Of a DNA stretch of 64,000 nucleotides, positions 7,948 to 16,543 are shown one piece after another; the first letter of the stretch is position 1; each line of letters starts with the position of its first letter. The DNA lies in assembly GCF_003710255.1 (NCBI RefSeq), contig NZ_RHIB01000003.1, positions 248,001-312,000 of the forward strand, written 5' to 3'. This stretch comes from Alteribacter keqinensis (GTDB lineage Bacteria; Bacillota; Bacilli; Bacillales; Salisediminibacteriaceae). The position numbers and the translations under genes were made by a program. The notes below the pieces were generated by a model. The model made no database searches, was not told the DNA's origin, and was given only the letters and a program-made list of their open reading frames with translations.

Positions 7948-9342
7948 ATGAAGGCAGATCATGCGCACTATCAGGAGAAATTTGCAGAAACAAAATCAAA
8001 AGGATATACACTCCGGCAGTACTTAACCTTTATTATTCCTTCGTTAATAGGAATTCTGCTTTTCCTCGTTCCTATGTCCATAAACGGCACAGTAACGATC
8101 GGACTCGGGGTTATGGCGGACGGAATGCAAAACGCCCTGGGTGGTTCCCTTCCTGTTATACTGGTTGGTGTACTTGCAATTTCGGGAGTTGCGAGTTTGC
8201 TGGCTTCCTTTGCACCGGCTTCTGTGATGGATAAGTATCCCGGGATTTCAGCTGTTTTCCGGGTTCCTCCGTTCTGGCTCACGCTCAGGCTTGTTGGCGG
8301 CGTGTTTGCGGTCATGACCCTGATGGAGTGGGGGCCGGCACTCATCGGCCACGAGTTTACGGGCGGGGTGGTATTATATGATCTTTTACCCGTACTTGCG
8401 GTTTGGTTCTTGTTTGCAAGTTTATTCATGCCTTTGCTGCTTGAATACGGCTTGATGGATTTTATCGGAACCCTTGTGAGAAAGGTGATGCAACCTTTAT
8501 TCAAGCTGCCGGGCCGCTCATCGGTGGATGCAATGGCGTCCTGGATGGGAAGCGGGACGGTCGGCGTGCTGCTTACAACAAAGCAGTATGAAGACGGGTA
8601 TTATTCCAAGAGGGAAGCAGCGGTAGTAGCGACGAACTTTTCTATTGCATCCATCGCCTTTAGTCTGGTGATTGCAAATGTGATCGGAATTGAACACCGT
8701 TTTGTTGAATTTTACTTTACTGTTATTGTGGCAGGGCTTGCGGCTGCGGTGATCTGTCCGCGTATTCCCCCGCTGTCCTGGAAAAAAGATACGTACTACG
8801 AACCGGTGGGTCAGAAAATTAATGAAGAAACTCCGAGTGATGTGTCCACGTTTAAGTGGGCGGTCACACAGGGGGTTGAGAAGGCGCAGAGTGTGAAAAG
8901 TGTCCAGTCTGTAGCTGTAAAAGGAGTGCGCAACGTTGTAGACATCTGGGTCGGACTGCTGCCTCTTGTGATGGCGCTTGGAACGGTAGCGTTGATCGTG
9001 GCGGAGTTTACGCCGGTATTTAACATTTTGTCAGCGCCCCTTGTGCCGGTTCTGGAACTGTTGCGCCTGCCGGAAGCGGAGGCTGCGGCACCGGCGATGA
9101 TCGTCGGATTTGCGGACATGTTCCTGCCGGCAGTGATCGGAAGCGGGATTGAATCTGAGCTGACTCGGTTTGTGATTGGGGTACTTTCTCTGACACAGCT
9201 GATTTATATGTCTGAAATCGGGATCTTGCTGATCCGTTCAAAGATACCACTAACTATTACAGAACTTGCTGTGATCTTTATTCAGCGAACACTCATTACG
9301 CTGCCGATTGCGGCGCTTATGGCACATCTGTTTTTCTTTTAA
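7948..9342 (+). CDS. YjiH family membrane protein with nucleoside-recognition (Gate) domains
   Basis: A 464-residue polytopic membrane protein with roughly ten hydrophobic segments, starting at IIPSLIGILLFLVP (about 25-40). Gate-type stretches include MASWMGSGTVGVLL and MIVGFADMFLPAVIGSGIES. It resembles YjiH-family proteins, putative transporters related to nucleoside carriers and the spore maturation SpmA/SpmB fold. I chose ATG 7948 with GGAGGG 8 bases upstream. The aminotransferase 24 bases downstream suggests that it imports the amine or amino-acid substrate of that enzyme; this is inference. Confidence 0.8.
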   Translation: MKADHAHYQEKFAETKSKGYTLRQYLTFIIPSLIGILLFLVPMSINGTVTIGLGVMADGMQNALGGSLPVILVGVLAISGVASLLASFAPASVMDKYPGISAVFRVPPFWLTLRLVGGVFAVMTLMEWGPALIGHEFTGGVVLYDLLPVLAVWFLFASLFMPLLLEYGLMDFIGTLVRKVMQPLFKLPGRSSVDAMASWMGSGTVGVLLTTKQYEDGYYSKREAAVVATNFSIASIAFSLVIANVIGIEHRFVEFYFTVIVAGLAAAVICPRIPPLSWKKDTYYEPVGQKINEETPSDVSTFKWAVTQGVEKAQSVKSVQSVAVKGVRNVVDIWVGLLPLVMALGTVALIVAEFTPVFNILSAPLVPVLELLRLPEAEAAAPAMIVGFADMFLPAVIGSGIESELTRFVIGVLSLTQLIYMSEIGILLIRSKIPLTITELAVIFIQRTLITLPIAALMAHLFFF

Positions 9343-9366
9343 ACTGCTGACAAGGAGCGATGGATC

Positions 9367-10698
9367 ATGACTTATACATGGAAAGACAAATACGACAACA
9401 TGGGTGACCGCTTAGCCCCGAGTATGGCGAAGGACCATCCGAATCTTCCGGTGGTCAAAGAAGAAGGCTGCTATTACTACGGTGCGGATGGGAAGAGGTA
9501 TCTGGATTTTACGTCAGGCATTGCGACGACGAACGTGGGACACCGTCATCCGAAGGTCGTTGAGGCGATCCATAAAGGAGCGGATTCTCTTGCTCACGGC
9601 CCGTCCGGCGTGATTATGTATGAGTCGATTTTGACATTGGCCGATCGTCTCGCTGACGTTCTTCCCGGTGATCTTGACTGCTTCTTTTTTGCCAACAGCG
9701 GAACGGAAGCGATCGAGGGCGCGTTGAAGCTTGCCCGTCACGTAACGGAGAAGCCTTATGTGATTTCCTTTACAGGGTGCTTTCACGGTCGGAGCCAGGG
9801 TGCTATGAGTGTGAGTACGTCCAAGTCCAAATATCGGAAATTTCAGCCTCATATGGGTACCTTTCAAGTGCCGTTTGCCGATCGGAGTGCGGTACCTGAA
9901 GGGGTGGATGAAGAGCAGTACTTAATGGATAAACTGGAAGCGGACTTTAAAGCGTTGTTTAACCATCAGGTGATGCCCGAAGAGGTGGCTGCAGTTATTT
10001 TGGAGCCGGTTCTCGGAGAAGGCGGCTACGTGATTCCACCGGCATCCTGGCTTCAGAAAGTGCGGAAACTTTGTGATCATTACGGATTTCTCCTCATTTT
10101 TGACGAGGTGCAGACAGGCTTTGGCAGAACGGGAGAAATGTTTGCTGCCCAGACGTTCGGTGTAACGCCGGATATTATGGCGATTGCGAAAGGGATTGCC
10201 AACGGGATTCCATTAAGTGCCACGGTTGCGTCGAAAGAACTGATGGCCAAGTGGCCGATGGGAAGTCACGGCACGACCTTTGGAGGCAATCCGATTGCCT
10301 GTGAAGCAGCACTTGCGGTTCAGGATGTAATCGCGGAAGAGGATTTGCTTGAAAATGCAAAAACACTTGGGGCATATGCGAAGGCAGAATTTGAAATTCT
10401 AAAAAAGAAGCATTCGGTTATTGGTGAGATCCGTGCTGTCGGGCTTATGATCGGGATTGAGATTGTAGATCCTGAAACCGGAAAAGGGGACGGAGAGGCT
10501 CTTTTTAACATTCTTGATAAGGCTTTGGAGAACGGGGTACTCTTCTATTTTTGCGGAAACGAAAGTGAAGTGATCCGTATGATTCCGCCTCTTACTGTTA
10601 CAAAAGAGCAGGTTGATGAAGGCCTGAAAATGCTTGATGACGCAATCTCAGCTTTTGTAGAGGAAAAAGAAAGCCAATACGGGATTTCTGCTTTATAA
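9367..10698 (+). CDS. Class III PLP aminotransferase (GabT-like)
   Basis: A 443-residue aminotransferase. Fold-type I landmarks: [62 protein letters not shown], and the PLP Lys in [14 protein letters not shown]. It resembles 4-aminobutyrate and related omega-amino acid aminotransferases; the amino donor cannot be fixed from sequence. It lies in an operon with the YjiH-type transporter, with CAAGGAG upstream of the ATG. A strong terminator follows. Confidence 0.85.
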   Translation: MTYTWKDKYDNMGDRLAPSMAKDHPNLPVVKEEGCYYYGADGKRYLDFTSGIATTNVGHRHPKVVEAIHKGADSLAHGPSGVIMYESILTLADRLADVLPGDLDCFFFANSGTEAIEGALKLARHVTEKPYVISFTGCFHGRSQGAMSVSTSKSKYRKFQPHMGTFQVPFADRSAVPEGVDEEQYLMDKLEADFKALFNHQVMPEEVAAVILEPVLGEGGYVIPPASWLQKVRKLCDHYGFLLIFDEVQTGFGRTGEMFAAQTFGVTPDIMAIAKGIANGIPLSATVASKELMAKWPMGSHGTTFGGNPIACEAALAVQDVIAEEDLLENAKTLGAYAKAEFEILKKKHSVIGEIRAVGLMIGIEIVDPETGKGDGEALFNILDKALENGVLFYFCGNESEVIRMIPPLTVTKEQVDEGLKMLDDAISAFVEEKESQYGISAL

Positions 10699-10722
10699 TG
10701 ACCGACGGATTGCCATTGAGAA

Positions 10723-10766
10723 AGAAGCTGGCGGGTAATAATAAGACCCGGCAGCTTCTTTTTGTT
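10723..10766 (+). terminator. Intrinsic terminator after the aminotransferase
   Basis: Stem GAAGCTG-CGGGT paired with ACCCG-CAGCTTC (one bulged position), then a T-rich tract. Confidence 0.88.
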
Positions 10767-10810
10767 TTGCATAGAAAAGAATGTCTTTGAACTCCTTCAA
10801 ATACCCTTTC

Positions 10811-10836
10811 ACCTTTTTATAAACCAGCATAGCTTA
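10811..10836 (+). promoter_or_regulatory. Candidate SigK/SigE-type sporulation promoter before the YheC/YheD gene
   Basis: An AC element at 10811 and CATAGCTTA at 10828-10836 match the mother-cell sigma pattern (AC, about 16 bases, CATA-N3-TA). The predicted start lies shortly before the GGAGG site at 10859. The downstream gene belongs to an endospore coat-associated family, which supports the call, but the motif is short. Confidence 0.4.
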
Positions 10837-10871
10837 TCTATATAATGTGTCTTTTTCTGGAGGAAACAAAG

Positions 10872-11660
10872 ATGAGCATGAAACCGATAAAAATAAAGCG
10901 AAGAAACAAGTATAAAATGTACCTTGCCATGAAAAGAGCTGAAGAGCTTGCTCCACATCTTCCGCATACACAAAAATGGGTGGGTAAAAGAAGGTTATAT
11001 CAAATGTTGGATGAGCACGGGGAGATAGTGATAAAGCCGAACAGAGGACTTAAGGGAAAAAATATTTATTTTGTCTTAAAGCAAGATGACAGCTACGTCG
11101 TACAAATTTTTGATGATCAGTTTTCACTTAATACCAGACTTGAATTATACAATTTTTTACGAGATCGGATTGGAAGGGTACCCTATATTATTCAAAAAAG
11201 AATCCACACGGCAGTGGTCAATGGCAACCCTTTTGATATGCGGGTCATTATCCAGCGCAATTCCATTGATGATCCATGGACGGTTACAGGTTATAAATTG
11301 AGAGTGGCCGGTGATGGGAAGTTGATTACCAATGCAAATACTGGTGGGAGTGTCATGAGCTTTAAGGAAGCGATGAGGAACTGTAATATACCTCCGAAAA
11401 AACAGAAAGGCCTGCTTAAGAAAATTAAACAAGTCTCTTTGCTTTCTGCAGAGGTTCTTGGTCCATCTTATAACTATCAGCTGATTTTCGGTACGGATGT
11501 GGGAGTGATGCAAGATGGCAGCATCCACGTCTTTGAGATTAACCGAGGTCCTGCAATAAGAGGCTTTACCCCGGATCAGATGAAAACAATCAATCAGTAT
11601 ATAAAAGCAGGCAGAAAAGCCAAAAAGGAATTTAAATCGAAAAAAGGCCTCTCTAATTAA
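10872..11660 (+). CDS. YheC/YheD family ATP-grasp protein, ATP-grasp domain only
   Basis: A 262-residue member of the YheC/YheD endospore coat-associated family. It holds the ATP-grasp part alone: VIKPNRGLKGKNIYF near residue 60, DMRVIIQRN around 130, and the metal-binding end HVFEINRGPAIRGF near 225. Full-length relatives, including the one at 20182-21483, carry about 170 extra N-terminal residues. I chose ATG 10872 with GGAGGAAA upstream. Most likely a single-gene sporulation unit; the ligase substrate is unknown for the family as far as I know. Confidence 0.8.
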   Translation: MSMKPIKIKRRNKYKMYLAMKRAEELAPHLPHTQKWVGKRRLYQMLDEHGEIVIKPNRGLKGKNIYFVLKQDDSYVVQIFDDQFSLNTRLELYNFLRDRIGRVPYIIQKRIHTAVVNGNPFDMRVIIQRNSIDDPWTVTGYKLRVAGDGKLITNANTGGSVMSFKEAMRNCNIPPKKQKGLLKKIKQVSLLSAEVLGPSYNYQLIFGTDVGVMQDGSIHVFEINRGPAIRGFTPDQMKTINQYIKAGRKAKKEFKSKKGLSN

Positions 11661-11837
11661 ACTGAACGAGGTGGGGTGGAGCTTTTGTGAAAAGGAAAGG
11701 ATGAATTTTCTGTTGGGAAGGCTCCGGTTATACGATGCTGCTGATTTGCGTTTTATGTTCCCAAGGTGTGTATGTTTCTTCTCCTTCACTTGGTGGTAAA
11801 CTCTATTAATACAGAGCAGAAGAGGAGTGGGGCGAAA

Positions 11838-12683
11838 ATGAAGGCAAAAAAGCTGATTGGGTGTGAAAACAAGCTCGGGGAAGGACCTTTATGGGTGAAA
11901 GAGGAGCAGAAGCTTTTCTGGGTGGATATTGAGGGGAGAGGGATCTACGAACTTGATTACCGGGATCACTCCCTTAAACACTATCCTACCCCGAAGCGTC
12001 CTTGTGCCTTAGCTGAAAAAAATGAACATGAGCTCCACGTCATTTTTGAAGATGGCCTGTATGTGTGGGACAAGACCCAAAACGATGCCCGGGTTGTCGA
12101 CCGGGTTGAGATAAGTCCGGGAAACAGGTTCAATGATGGAAAGAAAGATCCATGGGGACGCCTGTGGGCAGGAACGATGAATGAGAATGGGGAGCTGGAA
12201 AAAGGCTCCCTCTACGTTTGGATGGAAGACGGTACGAGGCGGACCGTCATGGAGGACGTGTCCATTTCGAATGGACTTGCCTGGAACAAACGGGCTCAGA
12301 CGATGTATTACATTGATACACCGACAAGAACGGTTTATCAGTTCCACTATGATGCCAAAACAGGTGCACTGGCCAACGAAGAGGTGGTTTACACGTTCCA
12401 GGAAGAGGACGGACACCCGGACGGAATGACGATTGACGGAGACGGAAACCTTTGGATCGCTCTTTTTGGCGGATATGGTGTCGCTGTTGTTGATCCCTGG
12501 AAACGGGAGTGGATTGATACGGTTGAGGTGCCTGCGAAAAATGTGACGTGCTGTGTGTTCGGCGGCCCTGACGGTGATGAATTGTTTATCACCACCGCGA
12601 CTGAAGGTTTACAGGAACCTGATATGGTGGAGTACCCTGATTCAGGGAGCCTGTTTCATATTAAAGTACACCGCTCTTTATAG
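11838..12683 (+). CDS. SMP-30/gluconolactonase/regucalcin family lactonase
   Basis: A 281-residue six-bladed propeller of the SMP-30 family, metal-dependent hydrolases of sugar lactones. Metal-site motifs: LGEGPLW near residue 12, NDGKKDPWGRLWAGTM around 105, SNGLAW in the middle and HPDGMTIDGDGNLW around 195. I chose ATG 11838, preceded by AGAGGAGTGG; the longer ORF start at 11766 has no site. It appears to be monocistronic, and its stop lies inside the terminator stem. No sugar-utilisation gene is adjacent, so the lactone is unknown. Confidence 0.85.
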   Translation: MKAKKLIGCENKLGEGPLWVKEEQKLFWVDIEGRGIYELDYRDHSLKHYPTPKRPCALAEKNEHELHVIFEDGLYVWDKTQNDARVVDRVEISPGNRFNDGKKDPWGRLWAGTMNENGELEKGSLYVWMEDGTRRTVMEDVSISNGLAWNKRAQTMYYIDTPTRTVYQFHYDAKTGALANEEVVYTFQEEDGHPDGMTIDGDGNLWIALFGGYGVAVVDPWKREWIDTVEVPAKNVTCCVFGGPDGDELFITTATEGLQEPDMVEYPDSGSLFHIKVHRSL

Positions 12684-12702
12684 AAAAGGGCGGTGTTTTT
12701 TT
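12670..12702 (+). terminator. Intrinsic terminator of the SMP-30 gene
   Basis: ACCGCTCTTT pairs with AAAGGGCGGT (one G-U), followed by eight Ts. Confidence 0.85.
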
Positions 12703-12736
12703 TGATGGAAAGCGCCGGTTCTCATCCGGACGCTCG

Positions 12737-13390
12737 TTAATACCTGTATTCAACCTCAACCAGCGCGAGGATGGTCAAGGTCCCTGCCTGAATCGGTGTA
12801 CCTTCTGATGTGGCGTAGAGTGCTGTCTGGAACGGGACTGGTGTGGTGGAAGGTGAGATCTCGACAACTGAAACAGGTGGTGTGCTTAAGGCAACACCGA
12901 GCTCGGCGGCTATTGTTTCGGCTTTTTCCCTCGCGTTTTGCAGGGCCAGTTCAAGGGCCTGATTATAAAGAACCTCAGGGTTGGATAACGAGAATGAAAT
13001 GGAAGAGATCGTGTTGGCGCCGGCTTCTACAGCTTCGTCGATTACAGAACCGGTGAGGGTAATGTCATCAAGTGTTACTTGCAGCAGATGGGTGACGCGG
13101 TAGCTGCGGAACTCCTGTTTTCCGTCTACAAAGTCGTACTGGGTATCGATGCGGTACTCCACGGTTTGAATGCTTTCTTCCGGTACACCCAATGTGGTGA
13201 TCGCCGATGTGACCTGCGAAATGATTTGGGCATTTTCCTGCTGTGCTTCGCTTACTTCTGTGGACTCTGTGACGGCTCCCACAGTGATGTTGGCTCTGTC
13301 CGGTGCTGCGGAAACGGAGCCCTCGCCTTTTACTTTCAGCTTACTGGTGTTGTTGCGTGCCTGGTGCTGGGGGTATCGGTAAGGGTACAT
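12737..13390 (-). CDS. SIMPL (DUF541) domain protein
   Basis: A 217-residue protein that is almost entirely one SIMPL/DUF541 domain: LKVKGEGSVSAAPDRANITVG near residue 18, then the paired beta-alpha repeats, ending in a beta strand LVEVEYRY. No signal peptide is visible; the N-terminus is MYPYRYPQHQAR, so it is probably cytoplasmic or loosely surface-associated. Many relatives are exported. ACAGGAGG lies 8 bases before ATG 13390. The family's role is poorly defined (oligomeric rings, stress-linked in some bacteria). Confidence 0.8.
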   Translation of the reverse strand: MYPYRYPQHQARNNTSKLKVKGEGSVSAAPDRANITVGAVTESTEVSEAQQENAQIISQVTSAITTLGVPEESIQTVEYRIDTQYDFVDGKQEFRSYRVTHLLQVTLDDITLTGSVIDEAVEAGANTISSISFSLSNPEVLYNQALELALQNAREKAETIAAELGVALSTPPVSVVEISPSTTPVPFQTALYATSEGTPIQAGTLTILALVEVEYRY

Positions 13391-13482
13391 GTGTAACCTC
13401 CTGTTTTTTCATGCGATTTGCTATTACCCATCGTATGAGTGAAAACCAGGAGGTATGCAAAAGCCCGGGCCACTGATGACGA

Positions 13483-13664
13483 GGCCACTGAAAAAGTACA
13501 AAACAACTTTTTCAGTACCTTTTATTTGAATGGCAATGGCTCCACCCGGTTGCGCGCCTGTTACGAGAAACCCACTCGTATCAGGCTTTTAAAAAGTGCA
13601 AGCGTTACGCTCATTGCTTAGAAGGCACTGGAAAAGGTTAAAGATCGAACTTTTTCAGTGCCTT
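13483..13664. repeat. Small element bounded by two ACTGAAAAAGT hairpins (MITE-like)
   Basis: A left hairpin (13483-13519: GGCCACTGAAAAAGT with ACTTTTTCAGTACC) and a right hairpin (13622-13664: AAGGCACTG...CAGTGCCTT) share one core and bracket about 100 bases of non-coding DNA between the SIMPL and recQ genes. The same terminal sequence bounds the larger element at 43678-44046, and a lone copy is at 18237-18250. No transposase is encoded. Confidence 0.6.
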
Positions 13665-13685
13665 CGCTGATGACCGGGGACAGAC

Positions 13686-15818
13686 TCAGGCATGAACGAA
13701 CCCTTGGAGGACTGCTTTGATCTGGAAGTAATCAATGTCTTCCGGGAGAGCTTCTTTAACGGGCTTAAGGCCTTCAGAAGGATCTATTTCTTCAATGACA
13801 CGGAGAATCGTCTGCTGTTCCTTTTCCGAGACGAGGCGGGTGAAATCCACTTCAAGTCCTTCCTCTGCACAGCGGATGAGGTGCTCGCCGGCTGTGACCG
13901 CTTTAAACCCGCGCTCGGATGCGATTTCCTCTAATGTCCTTCCGCTTTTGAACATGTCGAGTGTAATCAGGTGGCTGGGGGTTTTGTCTTTTTTTGCGAT
14001 TCCACTGTTCCACGCTGTTGTGCTTGTTTTTGCCGGAGTTTCTTCCGGGTTGGCTTCGAGATAGCTCTGGATCTTGGCAAGGAAGGCTTCTCCGTACTTG
14101 TCGAACTTCTGAGCACCTAAGCCTTTGACCTGAAGCATCGCTTCTTCATCACGAGGAAGCTTATCGCACATTTCCTTTAACGTCTTGTCAGAGAACACCA
14201 TGTAAGGAGCTACACTGTTTTCTTTAGCCAGAGCAGTCCGTAGCTCCCGCAGCTCAGCAAAGAGCGGGTGGGCTTCTGTAATAACAGCCGGTCGCTTCTC
14301 GACCTTCTTCTCCACAGGGAGTTGGCCTTTTAATACAGGAAGCGTTTTTTCCGTGAGCATGAGTACCGGGTAGGCGCCGTCGGTCATGCGCAGGTAATCT
14401 TCTGCAACGAGATAGTCGATAAATTGGGCGACTTCCTTAATTGTGTACTGCTTCATAAGGCCGTGGGTCGAGAGGCGGTCAAATTTCATGTCTTTAAGCT
14501 TCTGGTTGTGGGAACCGGTGAGCACCTGGGCGACCATCGTTTTGCCGAAGCGTTCGTTCATACGTTTGATGCAGGAAAAGACCATCTGGGCGTCCCGGGT
14601 GACGTCTTCTGTTTCTCGTTCGTCTGTACAGTTGCTACACTGTCCGCAAGGTTCGGCGTCTTTATCCCCGAAGTAGTCGAGGATGTACGTCTGGAGGCAG
14701 CCTTCTGTGTGGCAGTAGTTGACCATCTGATGGAGCTTCCGATATTCGTTTTGCTTCCGGTCATCGCTTGAGTCAGACTGGTCGATCAGGAACTGCTGCA
14801 CCCGGATGTCCTGGGGAGAGTAGAGAAGAAGGCACTCACTCGGTTCTCCGTCCCGTCCTGCACGACCTGCTTCCTGATAGTAGCTTTCAATGTTTCTTGG
14901 AATTTGGTAGTGAATGACAAAGCGGACGTTGGATTTGTTGATTCCCATTCCAAAGGCGTTTGTGGCAACCATCACCTGAATGCGGTCATACACGAAGTCT
15001 TCCTGGCTTTTTGCCCTGGTATTCGGGCTCATGCCGCCGTGATATTTGCCGGCGTCAATGCCTTTTGCGGTTAAAAATTCCTGGATGCTTTCTACTTCTT
15101 TTCTCGTTGATGCGTAAATGATCCCAGGTTCGCCTTCATTTTTCTTAATGTAATCAGCACAGTACCGGTCGCGGACTTCCCCTTTTAAAACGTGAAAGCT
15201 TAAGTTTTCACGGGAGAAGCCTGTCTGTACAACATCGCCCTGCTCAATGCCGAACGCCTGGCATACGTCGTCACGGACAGCAGGTGTGGCAGTGGCTGTA
15301 AGGGCAAGAATGGGAGGCCGGTTCGGGAACTGGCTTAACACCTGGGGAATCCGCATGTAGCTCGGGCGGAAATCATGACCCCACTGTGATACACAGTGAG
15401 CTTCATCGACTGCAATCAGGCTCACGTTGAGTCCTTTGAGCATGTTAACAAAAGAAGGGACTTCAAACCGCTCAGGTGCGACGTAGAGAAGCTTGGTGTG
15501 ACCGGCGCGGATGTCGGCGATGCGTTCTTCTGTCTCCTCATACGTCAGTGAGCTGTTAATATAAGAAGAGCTGATCTGGACTTCGTGTAGCTCGTCGACC
15601 TGGTCTTTCATTAACGATATGAGGGGGGAGATGACGAGGGTCAGGCCGGGCAGGAGAAGGGATGGGACCTGGTAGCAGATGGATTTCCCGCCTCCCGTGG
15701 GCATGATCCCCATAGTGGGTGTGCCGCTGAAAACCTGTTCAATGATTTGCTTCTGTCCGGGACGGAATGACGTGTAGCCAAAATATTCGTGTAACGTTTG
15801 TTCAGCCTGGGTAATCAC
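13686..15818 (-). CDS. recQ: ATP-dependent DNA helicase RecQ (long form)
   Basis: A 3'-5' superfamily 2 helicase for replication-fork and recombination repair, 710 residues. Walker A is MPTGGGKS (Lys at residue 45), motif II is DEAHC, the RecQ QWGHDFRP loop follows, and motif VI is QEAGRAGRDG. The zinc cluster is CHTEGC...CGQCSNC. Next come a winged helix, an HRDC domain (ELRELRTALAKENSVAPYMVF) and a C-terminal helix-turn-helix segment. The start is GTG 15818, preceded by AAAGGAG. Length matches Bacillaceae RecQ proteins with the extra C-terminal domain. Confidence 0.95.
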   Translation of the reverse strand: MITQAEQTLHEYFGYTSFRPGQKQIIEQVFSGTPTMGIMPTGGGKSICYQVPSLLLPGLTLVISPLISLMKDQVDELHEVQISSSYINSSLTYEETEERIADIRAGHTKLLYVAPERFEVPSFVNMLKGLNVSLIAVDEAHCVSQWGHDFRPSYMRIPQVLSQFPNRPPILALTATATPAVRDDVCQAFGIEQGDVVQTGFSRENLSFHVLKGEVRDRYCADYIKKNEGEPGIIYASTRKEVESIQEFLTAKGIDAGKYHGGMSPNTRAKSQEDFVYDRIQVMVATNAFGMGINKSNVRFVIHYQIPRNIESYYQEAGRAGRDGEPSECLLLYSPQDIRVQQFLIDQSDSSDDRKQNEYRKLHQMVNYCHTEGCLQTYILDYFGDKDAEPCGQCSNCTDERETEDVTRDAQMVFSCIKRMNERFGKTMVAQVLTGSHNQKLKDMKFDRLSTHGLMKQYTIKEVAQFIDYLVAEDYLRMTDGAYPVLMLTEKTLPVLKGQLPVEKKVEKRPAVITEAHPLFAELRELRTALAKENSVAPYMVFSDKTLKEMCDKLPRDEEAMLQVKGLGAQKFDKYGEAFLAKIQSYLEANPEETPAKTSTTAWNSGIAKKDKTPSHLITLDMFKSGRTLEEIASERGFKAVTAGEHLIRCAEEGLEVDFTRLVSEKEQQTILRVIEEIDPSEGLKPVKEALPEDIDYFQIKAVLQGFVHA

Positions 15819-15922
15819 CGGTCCACTCCTTTCAAAATAAGGCGGTATGAAAACCGCGTGAAGTTATTATTAAAGTTCTTTTTGTTAAATGCTCCCTGAA
15901 AAAGAATTCAAACTCAGCTTCA

Positions 15923-16155
15923 TTGAACGGAATACGCTCCCTTTTTGCGGACTCGCGCCGAGCTTCCTCTGGGCTTCGCCCCTGCGGGGTCTCGCCTGTC
16001 GCGCACTTCCGCAGGAGTGTCGCGTATTCCGTTCAGCTCCGCACGATGCGCTGTGAAAATCAGAGGAATGGGATAACTCAGCCTAAAAAAGACCTCATGC
16101 TTATTTTCATGCCCTATGGTGCGAATAAATTAGCATGAGTGTCTGTTTTACAACA
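15923..16155. repeat. GC-rich palindromic repeat element, copy 1 (GAACGGAATACGC type)
   Basis: Perfect 14-bp ends TGAACGGAATACGC (15924-15937) and GCGTATTCCGTTCA (16022-16035) bracket a GC-rich core with the motif CCGCAGGAGTGT. A tail (AAAAGACCTCATGC..., GGTGCGAATAA, GTGTCTGTTTT) recurs behind copy 6 at 48799-48990, so the unit is longer than the palindrome. Confidence 0.75.
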
Positions 16156-16171
16156 AGTTTCTGTAAAATTT

Positions 16172-16376
16172 AATGTTAATTTCCGCTCATTGCACTTTCC
16201 GCGGGCGGTTCGGGAGCCTCCCCGACATACTGCTTCTTCCTCTGCCAGCTATGCTCTGAAGTGGTCTGCATCGAAGCAACTCGCAGTTTACACATGAAGC
16301 AATACTCGTGTCTGCGGGGGGCTCCCAGGAACACGCTTTTCCCGCAGGAGTGTCGCGCATTCGCTCCAACCAGCAC
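16172..16376. repeat. GC-rich palindromic repeat element, copy 2 (long type)
   Basis: About 200 bp starting TTCCGCTCATTGCACTTTCC and ending CCCGCAGGAGTGTCGCGCATT. Reversed, it aligns along its whole length with the element at 43797-43996, including the interior segments GAGTTGCTTCGA and GCTGGCAGAGGAAGAAGC. It fills the gap between recQ and yfmM together with copy 1; 16377-16543 holds nothing further that I can assign. Confidence 0.75.
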
Positions 16377-16543
16377 TCTTTTTTAACGCCAATAACCTAG
16401 CACATCAAAGAATCAAAACTCCGTCAGCATTCTCTCATAATTCTAGGATAAATATTGATTATGTTGAAAGGTGACGCTGGGTTGCACCAACTTCTTTGAT
16501 TTGTAGACAGAGTAACTCAGGTATAGAGGATACTCAACATTCT

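Noticed and set aside
13672-13684. Short motif GGGGACAG seen near 13677, 25837 and inside the 52426-52448 palindrome
   Set aside because: Only eight bases; three occurrences in 64 kb are not enough to claim a repeat family.
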